A stretch of DNA of 64,000 nucleotides from Alphaproteobacteria bacterium UBA1303. Lineage in GTDB: Bacteria; Pseudomonadota; Alphaproteobacteria; Micropepsales; Micropepsaceae. Shown here in pieces: positions 8,533 through 17,466 of the stretch (its first letter is position 1; every line of letters begins with the position of its first letter). The stretch lies in the NCBI GenBank assembly GCA_002307315.1, contig DBTZ01000060.1, positions 62,001-126,000 of the forward strand, written 5' to 3'. A program made the position numbers and the translations under genes. Below the pieces are notes generated by a model. That model made no database searches. It was given only the letters and a program-made list of their open reading frames with translations, and was not told the DNA's origin.

Positions 8533-8756
8533 GACCTGGGCGCGGGGCTTACGAAAACGCGGCAGAGCGCCACAACATCTAGATTTGCCGCGCGCCGATT
8601 CCACAATCGATTGATCTTTGTTTGCACTGTTTTGCACCTCCCCCCCTCGCGCCTCGGTTCGGGGCCTCAGGCCAAGCGTGAAGAACAACCCGGCACGATA
8701 CCACCGATAAGCGGGGATGGGATAAGACGGGCGAACGCACGTTTGCACTCGCTGCT
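8533..8756. other. Intergenic spacer between mtnP and fumC without a recognised gene
   Basis: These 224 bases follow the family B repeat and run to the fumC stop. I see no convincing coding frame, RNA gene or T-run terminator. Weak GC-rich inverted segments occur around 8640-8680. Confidence 0.6.
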
Positions 8757-10145
<1,389 letters not shown>

Positions 10146-10212
10146 GCCGGATTATACCCTGGAGCGACGGACGCAGAAGCGCCGGCGCGGTCCCGACTGT
10201 CGCCGGGAAATC

Positions 10213-10731
10213 TCATTTCTTGCGGAAGGCGTCCAGGCTGACGACCTCGCCCTGCGCGGGCGTCGGCTTGGGAGGCTCTTCCTCGGCGGCAGGGGCCTCC
10301 TCGTCGGTGGGCGGTGCCGGAGGAGCCGCCTGAGGCTGACCTACGGGGGTCGGCCGGGAGGGCCTGGCCACGTCCTCGGTCACCTTGAACTGCAGGCCGA
10401 ACTGCACGCCGGGATCGAAGAAGGTGGTCAGCGCGGCGAAAGGAATCACCAGCGTCGCCGGCAATTTCCTGAAGGTCAGCGCCACCTCGAACTTGTCGTC
10501 CGACACCTTCAGGCCCCAGAACTGGTGCTGAAGGATGATGGTCATCTCGTCGGGATACTGCTCGCGCAGAAAACTGGGCAGCTCGACGCCGGGGAAATGC
10601 GTCTTGAAGGTCAGATTGAAATGATGCGAACCGATCAGACCCTGGGCTTCGACCCGGCGCAACGCATCGCGCACGACGCCGCGCAGCGCCGCATCGGTCA
10701 ACGCCTGATAGCCAATATAGTCTTTCGCCAT
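10213..10731 (-). CDS. sspB: SspB-type ClpXP adaptor (alphaproteobacterial form)
   Basis: A 172-residue protein that tethers ssrA-tagged polypeptides to the ClpXP protease. Residues about 1-115 form the tag-binding SspB fold (MAKDYIGYQALTDAALRGVV, LTFKTHFPGVELP, EMTIILQHQFWGLKV). A flexible Pro/Ala/Glu-rich linker follows. The tail VVSLDAFRKK resembles the ClpX-binding peptide of SspB proteins. The tmRNA gene lies just upstream on the same strand, so the tag maker and tag reader are adjacent. Confidence 0.9.
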   Translation of the reverse strand: MAKDYIGYQALTDAALRGVVRDALRRVEAQGLIGSHHFNLTFKTHFPGVELPSFLREQYPDEMTIILQHQFWGLKVSDDKFEVALTFRKLPATLVIPFAALTTFFDPGVQFGLQFKVTEDVARPSRPTPVGQPQAAPPAPPTDEEAPAAEEEPPKPTPAQGEVVSLDAFRKK

Positions 10732-10865
10732 CGCTCCAGCCTGTCAAACTTTCGGCAGACTAAACGCCGGGGGGCGCGAGTCAATCCGAATCGAAAGTCG
10801 CAGCCCCTTTTCCCACGCCTCGGCAGGCGGGATACGGGGCGCAAGGTCGCGCCCGAGTGGAGCAA

Positions 10866-11150
10866 GTGGAGAGTGCTTCTGTTGCCCGGTGCACTCTCCG
10901 AAACCGCGCTTGGCTAACTAGAAGTTAGGCAGCGAGGGCCATTTCATTATCGTTGGCACCTAATACGATTAGCCCGATAACGGCGGATACCATACCGAGC
11001 GAAAGGACAGCCTTTACACGTCTGTCGATCCTATTTCGCCCCCAAATCGCCGGAAAAACCGGGAAGAATGGTGGAGGCGCCGGGTACCGCCCCCGGGTCC
11101 AGTCCGCTTATTACGCAGCCGTTTATCGCCATAGCCGGTTGCCCGGCGAG
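10866..11150 (-). ncRNA. ssrA: Two-piece, circularly permuted transfer-messenger RNA
   Basis: Read leftward, an acceptor piece (about 11150-11069) comes first and ends in ACCA at 11072-11069. Its T-arm is CCGGG-GGCGGTA-CCCGG and its acceptor strand is CGCCTCC. After a ~25-base spacer (removed on maturation in this RNA class) the coding piece begins at 11043 with GGGGGCG, which pairs with CGCCTCC. The tag frame at 10957-10925 reads ANDNEMALAA and stop, with GCC as resume codon. Hairpins follow: ctaac/gttag after the stop, then ggagagtgc/gcactctcc (10868-10899). The outer ends are approximate. The rest of 10732-11231 holds no gene. Confidence 0.92.
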
Positions 11151-11231
11151 GGCACTATAGTAGGGTCGGGACTTTTTTCATAGCCGCGCTAAACTGGCCG
11201 GCAGAATCGGTTGAAAAGTCAGTAAGGTTTC

Positions 11232-12026
11232 ATGCGTCCATATTTAGATCTTCTTCAGCGTATCCTGGATTCCGGGGGAGAACGACGCGACCGCACCGGG
11301 GTGGGCACCAAATCGGTGTTCGGCCATCAGATGCGGTTCGACTTATCCGCCGGGTTTCCCCTGGTCACCACCAAGAAGCTGTACGTCAAAGCCATCTTCT
11401 ACGAGCTGTTATGGTTTTTGCGCGGCGACACCAATGTGCGCTGGCTGCAGGAACGCGGCGTCTCGATCTGGGACGAATGGGCGGACGACGCGGGCGAGCT
11501 GGGGCCGGTCTACGGCAAACAATGGCGCGCGTGGCGGACCCCGGACGGCGGCGCCATCGACCAGATCGCCAAGGCGATCGACGACATCAAATGCACCCCC
11601 GATTCGCGCCGGTTGATGGTCACCGCCTGGAACCCGGCCGACGTGCCGCAGATGGCGCTGCCGCCCTGCCATTGCCTGTTCCAGTTCTATGTCGCGGACG
11701 GCAAGCTGTCTTGTCAGCTCTACCAGCGCTCGGGCGACGTGTTTCTCGGCGTGCCGTTCAACATCGCGTCCTATGCGCTGTTGACCATGATGATGGCGCA
11801 GGCGACCGGCCTCAAGCCCGGCGAATTCGTCCATACCCTGGGCGACGCCCATCTTTATCTCAACCACATCGAACAGGCAAAATTGCAACTGACCCGCGCG
11901 CCCTATCCCCTGCCCGCCTTGCGGCTGAACCCGGCGGTGACCGATCTGTTCGCCTTTACCTATGAGGACATCACCTTGGAAAATTACCGGGCCCACCCCG
12001 CGATCAAGGCCGAGGTGGCGGTATGA
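11232..12026 (+). CDS. thyA: Thymidylate synthase
   Basis: A 264-residue enzyme making dTMP from dUMP with methylene-tetrahydrofolate; the length equals that of the E. coli protein. The nucleophile is Cys146 in ALPPCHCLFQFY. The N-terminal RTGVGTKSVFG phosphate-binding Arg region and the C-terminal IKAEVAV are conserved. It overlaps the following GNAT gene by 4 bases (ATGA) and shares an operon with folA, which regenerates the folate it oxidises. Confidence 0.97.
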   Translation: MRPYLDLLQRILDSGGERRDRTGVGTKSVFGHQMRFDLSAGFPLVTTKKLYVKAIFYELLWFLRGDTNVRWLQERGVSIWDEWADDAGELGPVYGKQWRAWRTPDGGAIDQIAKAIDDIKCTPDSRRLMVTAWNPADVPQMALPPCHCLFQFYVADGKLSCQLYQRSGDVFLGVPFNIASYALLTMMMAQATGLKPGEFVHTLGDAHLYLNHIEQAKLQLTRAPYPLPALRLNPAVTDLFAFTYEDITLENYRAHPAIKAEVAV

Positions 12027-12499
12027 GTATCGTCATCCGCCGCGCCGGCGAAGGCGACGAAGCGGCGATCCACGGCCTGTTGCGCGGGCTGGCCGAATTC
12101 GAGAACCTCACCGACAGGTTTCTGCTCACCCCTGAGATCGTGCGGCGCGACATGCTGGGGCCGCACCCGGTGCTGACGGCGGCCTTGGCGTTCGACGGTG
12201 CCGAACCCGTCGGCGTCGCCACCTGGTACTGGACCTATTCGTCGTTCCGGGCGGTGCGCGGGCTGTTCATCGAGGACATTTACGTGCAGCCCGCGCGGCG
12301 TGGGAGCGGACTGGGCAAGGCGTTCTTCGCGTTTCTCGCCGCCGAGGCCAAGCGCGAGGGCGCGATGCGGCTCGACTGGGTGGTGCTCGACTGGAACGAA
12401 AAGGCGCAAAACTTCTATCGTTCGCTGGGCGGCAAGCCGGTGGCGGAATGGCTGACCTATCGCCTCGAAGGCGAGGCTATGGACAAATTGGCGCAATGA
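12023..12499 (+). CDS. GNAT family N-acetyltransferase
   Basis: A 158-residue single-domain GNAT protein. The acetyl-CoA-binding motif A is visible as IEDIYVQPARRGSGLGKAFF, followed by the typical WVVLDWNEKAQNFYRSLGGKP. It resembles diamine acetyltransferase-like members (SSAT type), but the substrate is not determined. It overlaps thyA upstream and folA downstream by 4 bases each, so the three genes are translationally coupled. Confidence 0.87.
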   Translation: MSIVIRRAGEGDEAAIHGLLRGLAEFENLTDRFLLTPEIVRRDMLGPHPVLTAALAFDGAEPVGVATWYWTYSSFRAVRGLFIEDIYVQPARRGSGLGKAFFAFLAAEAKREGAMRLDWVVLDWNEKAQNFYRSLGGKPVAEWLTYRLEGEAMDKLAQ

Positions 12500-12984
12500 T
12501 CTCGCTGATCCTGGCGCGCGCCGACAACGGCGTCATCGGCGCAAACGGCGGTTTGCCGTGGCGACTTGCCGAAGATATGCGCCGCTTCAAGGCGCTGACC
12601 CTCGGCAAGCCGGTGGTGATGGGCCGCAAGACCTGGGATAGTCTGCCGAAAAAACCGCTGCCGGGGCGGAGCAATATCGTCGTCACCCGCCAGACCGGCT
12701 TTCGAGCCGATGGCGCATCGATCGCCCACTCGTTCGAGCAGGCGCGGGAACTGGCCGGGGCGGCGCCGGAGATCATGATCATCGGCGGGGCCGACATTTT
12801 TGCCGCCGCCCTGCCGCAGGCGGGGCGGGTCTATCTCACCTCTATCCACGCCGAGCCGGACGGGGATGTGCGTTTCCCCGGGTTTTCCCCGTCGGAATGG
12901 ATGGAAACCGCCAAGGAAACCGGGCATACGGCCGCCGGCCTGTCCTTCAGTTTCGCGGTGCTGGAGAAAGTGGCGGGAAAGTAA
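12496..12984 (+). CDS. folA: Dihydrofolate reductase
   Basis: A 162-residue NADPH-dependent enzyme reducing dihydrofolate to tetrahydrofolate. The N-terminal MISLILARADNGVIGANGGL, PWRLAEDMRRFKALT and VVMGRKTWDSLP motifs and the later IMIIGGADIFAAALP are diagnostic. The start ATG overlaps the preceding stop (ATGA). In the catalytic position the acidic residue lies in AEDM. The operon with thyA is a standard functional pairing. Confidence 0.96.
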   Translation: MISLILARADNGVIGANGGLPWRLAEDMRRFKALTLGKPVVMGRKTWDSLPKKPLPGRSNIVVTRQTGFRADGASIAHSFEQARELAGAAPEIMIIGGADIFAAALPQAGRVYLTSIHAEPDGDVRFPGFSPSEWMETAKETGHTAAGLSFSFAVLEKVAGK

Positions 12985-12995
12985 GGAGAAAGACC

Positions 12996-13364
12996 ATGCG
13001 CGTATTGTTTGCCTTCGTTCCTTTGCTGGCACTGACGGCGGCTGCCCTTGCCGACGGCCCCGCCGATGCCGCCGCCCGAGCTGCGGCCGAAGCCCGCATC
13101 GGCAATACCGTGATCGCCACCGATCCCGACGGCACGGCGACCCACATCTATTGGCGGGCGGACGGAACCTTTTCGGCTTGGCGGCCGGATTGGAAAAGCG
13201 AAGGCAAATGGTTCGTCAAGGACGGCAAGCTGTGCCTGACCTACGACCTTGCCCGCCCCAAGATGGGCGAATCCGAATGCATGGCACACGCGGCGGCACA
13301 CCGGGTCGGCGACGTCTGGAAGACCGAAGATCGCACGGTCACGCTGGCTTCCGGCCGGCAGTGA
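12996..13364 (+). CDS. Small secreted protein of unknown function
   Basis: A 122-residue protein with a clear signal peptide (MRVLFAFVPLLALTAAALA, cleavage likely near residue 19-20). An AAGGAGAAA ribosome-binding site sits at good spacing. The mature part is about 100 residues with the pattern GTATHIYWRADGTFSAW...GKWFVKDGKLCLTYD, suggesting a small periplasmic beta-rich domain with two Cys that could pair (CLTYD and ESECM). It starts 11 bases after folA and may share its transcript. I do not recognise a named family. Confidence 0.75.
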   Translation: MRVLFAFVPLLALTAAALADGPADAAARAAAEARIGNTVIATDPDGTATHIYWRADGTFSAWRPDWKSEGKWFVKDGKLCLTYDLARPKMGESECMAHAAAHRVGDVWKTEDRTVTLASGRQ

Positions 13365-13517
13365 CGAAAAGCCCCGGACCGGTTTTCCGCGGCAATTTCA
13401 CGCCGAATATCACATAACGGCATGAAAGACTTCGTATAAGAACGCCGCCAACCGGGCTTGCGCCGTCCGGGCACGGTTGCGCATGATGGGACGGTAGAAT
13501 CGAAAGGCTTTGAGGCC

Positions 13518-14192
13518 ATGCATATTCAGACGGTATTTTTGTTCGATCTCGACGGCACGCTGGTCGACAGCGTGTATCAGCACGTATTGGCATGGCACGA
13601 AGCGCTGGAAGCCGAGGGGCTGGATCTGTCGGTGTGGCGCATCCACCGCAAGATCGGCATGAGCGGGGGCTTGTTCACCGATCAGTTCATGCGCGAAACC
13701 GGGGCGGAATTTACCCCTGAGTTGCTGGCGCGTCTGCGCACGCACCATGCCAAAGCCTACAAGCGGTTGACTCCTTCGGTTAAGCCGTTGCCGGGGGCCA
13801 AGGAATTGCTCGCCGCGCTGACGGATGCCGGAATCCCTTGGGCGATCGCCACCAGCGGACGAATGGAAACTGCGGCGCCCAACATCGAATCGCTGGGCAT
13901 CGATCCTTCGCAAGCCCATGTGGTGACCCGCGATCAGGTCAAATACGCCAAGCCCGATCCCGACCTGTTTCTTGCGGCGGCGGAACGGCTGAAGGCGCCG
14001 ATCGAAAGCGCGGTGGTGGTCGGCGACAGCATTTGGGACATGCTGGCCTCCAGGCGCTGCCGGGCGCTCGGCGTCGGCCTGTTGTCGGGCGGTTACGGCC
14101 AGGACGAACTGGAGCGCAGCGGCGCGGTGCGGGTCTACGAAGACCCTAAGGACTTGCTCAAGCACCTCGACGAAGTCGGCGGTCGACGCTAA
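13518..14192 (+). CDS. HAD-superfamily hydrolase, beta-phosphoglucomutase/phosphoglycolate phosphatase-like
   Basis: A 224-residue haloacid-dehalogenase-fold hydrolase. Motif I is FLFDLDGTLVDS, motif II the Ser/Thr in IATSG, motif III the Lys in KYAKPDPDLF, and motif IV GDSIWDM. A helical cap lies between motifs I and II, as in subfamily IA. The frame is open upstream, but ATG at 13518 gives the canonical N-terminus. The substrate, probably a small phospho-compound, cannot be read from the sequence. Confidence 0.88.
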   Translation: MHIQTVFLFDLDGTLVDSVYQHVLAWHEALEAEGLDLSVWRIHRKIGMSGGLFTDQFMRETGAEFTPELLARLRTHHAKAYKRLTPSVKPLPGAKELLAALTDAGIPWAIATSGRMETAAPNIESLGIDPSQAHVVTRDQVKYAKPDPDLFLAAAERLKAPIESAVVVGDSIWDMLASRRCRALGVGLLSGGYGQDELERSGAVRVYEDPKDLLKHLDEVGGRR

Positions 14193-14345
14193 AGATCGGA
14201 TTCCGTCCTCCCCGGCGGCGGGCGGATAGCGGTTTGCCCGCAGCGCGTGCGTTTCCGCCCTGTTAACGGCGGCTTTGGTTGGCTATGCTCCCGCGACAGA
14301 ACAAACGCGGGGAGCATGGTAAAGCATGCCGCGCAGGAGGGGGCC

Positions 14346-14798
14346 GTGCGCCTTACGTTGCATACGGATTACGCCTTGCGTCTCTTGATGCTGCTGGCGA
14401 TCGAACCGGGGGAACTGCACACCATCGCCACGGTGGCCAAGCGCTACGGCATCTCCCGCAACCACATGATGAAGGTGGCACAGACCCTGATTCAAGCCGG
14501 CTTCGTGACGAGCGTGCGCGGCCGACACGGCGGGCTTAAGCTGGCGAAAAAACCGTCCGAGATCATGCTCGGCGCCGTAGTGCGCAAGACCGAGGACGAT
14601 TTGTCCCTGGTCGGCTGTTTTGCCGTCAAGCGCGATCCCTGTCTGATGGAAACCGTTTGCGGCATGCGCAAGCCTTTGCGGCAGGCGCTGAACGCCTTTC
14701 TCGAAGTGCTCGACGGCTACACCCTGGCCGACGCCTTGCAGCATCCCGGCCGAGTCAAGCGCATGCGCAGCATCCTGGGCGCGCAGACCGCCGTCTGA
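14346..14798 (+). CDS. Rrf2 family regulator, NsrR-like
   Basis: A 150-residue winged-helix regulator. The N-terminus VRLTLHTDYALRLLMLLA and the segment YGISRNHMMKVAQTL match NsrR, the nitric-oxide-sensing Rrf2 protein. Three cysteines in the order C-x7-C-x5-C (GCFAVKRDPCLMETVCG) could ligate an Fe-S cluster. The start is GTG at 14346 because AGGAGG lies 6 bases upstream; an in-frame ATG at 14316 would add 10 residues. No NO-detoxification gene is adjacent, so its targets are elsewhere. Confidence 0.85.
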   Translation: MRLTLHTDYALRLLMLLAIEPGELHTIATVAKRYGISRNHMMKVAQTLIQAGFVTSVRGRHGGLKLAKKPSEIMLGAVVRKTEDDLSLVGCFAVKRDPCLMETVCGMRKPLRQALNAFLEVLDGYTLADALQHPGRVKRMRSILGAQTAV

Positions 14799-14803
14799 CG
14801 GAT

Positions 14804-15562
14804 TTACTTCTTTCCCGGCTTGGATCGCCGATACTTCGGCAGCGGAAAGAACGGCGTATCGGTTCGCGCCAACCGAATCAGTTCGCGCATGGCTGCGTGT
14901 GCCTTGTCGGTATCCTTGGCGGCGATAGCCGCGAAGACGTTGACGTGATCGGGGAGCGGATCGCGCCGCAAGGGATATTCGCGTTGCTTGTAGATGTTGG
15001 TCGAAACGATCGCCGAGGCGAACCCGTCGACCAGCGAGGCAATGTAGGGATTGTCGGCCGCCTGCAGCAGGGTCGTATGGAAATCCACGTCCGCCTGATT
15101 GCCGGCTTCGGTATTAAGGGTGAAACGCTCCATCCGCTCGATCGCCTGGCTCATCGTCTTGACCTGAGCGTCGGTGCGGCGGGCCGCGGCGAAGGCGGCG
15201 GCGGCCGGCTCCACCACGTCGCGCAGCTCGAACAAGCTGTTCAGCGTATTGATGTCCGGTCCCGCTTCGAAGGCCCAGGCCAGCACGTCGGGATCGAGAA
15301 TGTGCCACATTCCCTTGGGGTTGACCTTGGTGCCGATCTTGGGCTTGGACGACACCAACCCCTTGGCGGCGAGAATGCGGATCGCCTCGCGATAGGCGGT
15401 GCGCGACACCTTCAGTTCTTCGCTGGAAGCAATTTCTCCCGACAGGATTTCGCCGGACTTGTATTTGCCCGAAACGATCGCCAGACCGAGGTCGCGCGCT
15501 ATCGTGCCGTGAAGGCGCAGCGTCTTGCTGGGGTTGCGAATGGGGCCGGCGAAGCGTTCCAT
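14804..15562 (-). CDS. GntR family transcriptional regulator with FCD domain
   Basis: A 252-residue FadR-subfamily regulator. The winged helix covers about residues 15-85 (SGEIASSEELKVSRTAYREA, AAKGLVSSKPKIGTKV). The all-helical FCD ligand-binding domain follows, with ELRDVVEPAAAAFAAARRT and metal-binding-type DFHTTLLQAA. It is divergent from the GH51-GH27-GH31 genes, and a perfect FadR-type palindrome lies at 15760-15774 in the space between. FadR-type regulators often respond to sugar acids, so control of the glycosidase operon is a reasonable inference. Confidence 0.9.
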   Translation of the reverse strand: MERFAGPIRNPSKTLRLHGTIARDLGLAIVSGKYKSGEILSGEIASSEELKVSRTAYREAIRILAAKGLVSSKPKIGTKVNPKGMWHILDPDVLAWAFEAGPDINTLNSLFELRDVVEPAAAAFAAARRTDAQVKTMSQAIERMERFTLNTEAGNQADVDFHTTLLQAADNPYIASLVDGFASAIVSTNIYKQREYPLRRDPLPDHVNVFAAIAAKDTDKAHAAMRELIRLARTDTPFFPLPKYRRSKPGKK

Positions 15563-15759
15563 GATCGAAGAAATTACGCGCGATGCCGGGCGAATGCAGC
15601 AACAATAATCGCAGAGCCCTTCACTCCGCTGGGGATGGCGACGTCCTATGGTCCGGCATCGTGGCGGTCACGACATTATGATCGGCGGCGCCGGCGATCC
15701 TGGGGGATTCTCGCGGGATGCGGGAGGGCGCGGTCTTGTGCGGCGCAAGGGACTGCTTT

Positions 15760-15774
15760 AATTGTCTTACAATT
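15760..15774. promoter_or_regulatory. Probable GntR/FadR-type operator
   Basis: The sequence aattgtcttacaatt is a perfect 6-3-6 palindrome and fits the FadR-subfamily consensus TnGTnnnACnA. It lies about 110 bases before the GH51 start and 200 bases before the GntR gene. The remainder of 15563-15884 shows no gene. Confidence 0.65.
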
Positions 15775-15884
15775 GGCGGATGACACGGCGGAAATTAAGG
15801 CAATCGACATAGCGAATTGCCGATTGCCGAGGGTATGTCCGCCGGCCGAAAAAACGGCGACGGGATAACGCTAGAGAGGGCACC

Positions 15885-17453
15885 ATGAAAAAGACCATCA
15901 TTCGAAGCGCGGCGGCTTTGACCACGGCGCTGCTGACGTTGTCCGGCGCGGCGGCGGTCCCGGCGCCGGCCGATACCAGCATCGTCGTGCATGCCGACAA
16001 GCCGGGCGCGGTCATCAACAAGAACGTCTACGGGCAATTTACCGAACACCTCGGCCACGGCATCTACGAGGGCATCTATGTCGGCAAGGACTCGCCGATA
16101 CCCAACACCAACGGCTTCCGCAAGGACGTGGTTGCGGCGCTCAAAAGCCTGCATGTGCCGCTGGTGCGCTGGCCGGGCGGCTGCTTCGCCGACCAGTATC
16201 ATTGGCGCGAAGGCGTCGGCCCGCAGTCGCAGCGCGTCGTTCGCATCAACAACAATTGGGGCGGCGTGCCCGAGAACAACGCCTTCGGCACCCACGAGTT
16301 CTTCGAACTCATCGACATGATCGGCGCCGATGCCTACGTCAACGCCAATGTCGGCACCGGCACGGTGCAGGAAATGGCCGATTGGATGGAATACATGACC
16401 GGCGATCAGGACACCACGCTGGTCAAGATGCGCAAGATTAACGGCCGCGACAAGCCCTGGAAGATTGCGATGCTGGCCATGGGCAACGAATTGTGGGGCT
16501 GCGGCGGCAACATGCGGCCGGATTACTATGCCGACCTTTACAAGCAATATGCCTCGTTCGTTCACGCCAAGCCGGGCGAGCGGCCGCTGCTCATCGCTTC
16601 GGGCGATTCCGACAAGGATACCGTCTGGATCTCGACCCTGCTGAAAGAGGTCAAGCCGGGGATGATGGATGCGATCTCCATGCACTACTACACCCTGCCG
16701 ACCGGCGATTGGCAGCACAAAGGCGCGGCGATCGGATTTCCCGAAAGCGAATGGATCTCCACCTTCGCCAACACCCTCCAATTGGACGGCTTCATCAAGA
16801 CCAAGGTCGCGCTTCTGAATGCCGCCGACCCCAAGAATAAGGTCGGTCTCTACGTCGACGAATGGGGCACTTGGTACGATCCCGCACCGAACAGCAATCC
16901 CGGCTTTCTGGTGCAGCAGAATTCCCTGCGCGATGCGCTGGTGGCGTCGACCAACTTCAACATCTTCCACAAATACGCCGACCGGGTGCGGATGACCGCC
17001 ATCGCCCAGACCGTCAACGTGCTGCAGGCGATGATCCTGACCGACGGTGCGAAGATGATCAAGACGCCGACCTATTACGCCTATCAGATGTATATCCCGT
17101 TCCAGGATGCGACCATGCTGCCGGTCGATCTCAAGACGGCGAATTATACCCTCGGCAAGGTGTCGGTTCCGCAGGTCAATGTCTCGGCCGCCAAGACCAA
17201 GGCCGGCGGTATCGTGGTCGGCCTGACCAATCTCGATCCCAACCAGCCGGCGTCGGTGTCGATTGCCATTGCCGGCGCCAAGCCGGGTGCGGTCGGCGGG
17301 ACCGTGCTGACCGCAAGCGCGATGGATGCGCAAAATACCTTCGACGCCCCCGATGCGGTGCATCCGGTGCCGTTCTCGGGCGCGACGGTCGCCGACGGCA
17401 AGTTGAGCGTTACGCTGCCGCCGAAGTCGGTCGTGGTGCTTGACGTGAAATAA
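15885..17453 (+). CDS. Secreted alpha-L-arabinofuranosidase, GH51
   Basis: A 522-residue retaining glycosidase that removes arabinofuranose from arabinan or arabinoxylan side chains. A signal peptide is visible (MKKTIIRSAAALTTALLTLS, cut near AAA-VPAPA). The (beta/alpha)8 domain has YGQFTEHLGHGIYEG, VRWPGGCFADQYHWREGVGP, the acid/base Glu in AMGNELWGCGG and the nucleophile Glu in YVDEWGTWYDP. The C-terminal beta domain ends VVVLDVK. Many GH51 enzymes are cytosolic; this one is predicted to be exported. It is the first gene of a glycosidase run with GH27 and GH31. Confidence 0.94.
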   Translation: MKKTIIRSAAALTTALLTLSGAAAVPAPADTSIVVHADKPGAVINKNVYGQFTEHLGHGIYEGIYVGKDSPIPNTNGFRKDVVAALKSLHVPLVRWPGGCFADQYHWREGVGPQSQRVVRINNNWGGVPENNAFGTHEFFELIDMIGADAYVNANVGTGTVQEMADWMEYMTGDQDTTLVKMRKINGRDKPWKIAMLAMGNELWGCGGNMRPDYYADLYKQYASFVHAKPGERPLLIASGDSDKDTVWISTLLKEVKPGMMDAISMHYYTLPTGDWQHKGAAIGFPESEWISTFANTLQLDGFIKTKVALLNAADPKNKVGLYVDEWGTWYDPAPNSNPGFLVQQNSLRDALVASTNFNIFHKYADRVRMTAIAQTVNVLQAMILTDGAKMIKTPTYYAYQMYIPFQDATMLPVDLKTANYTLGKVSVPQVNVSAAKTKAGGIVVGLTNLDPNQPASVSIAIAGAKPGAVGGTVLTASAMDAQNTFDAPDAVHPVPFSGATVADGKLSVTLPPKSVVVLDVK

Positions 17454-17466
17454 TGGGAAACGGGCG

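Noticed and set aside
8530..8748. A 72-codon minus-strand open frame in the mtnP-fumC spacer
   Set aside because: It partly overlaps a dispersed repeat, lacks a ribosome-binding site and has a Cys/Arg-rich composition unlike real genes here.
10868..10899. An intrinsic terminator after ssrA
   Set aside because: The 9-bp stem has no T-run, and its position fits a helix of the tmRNA coding piece.
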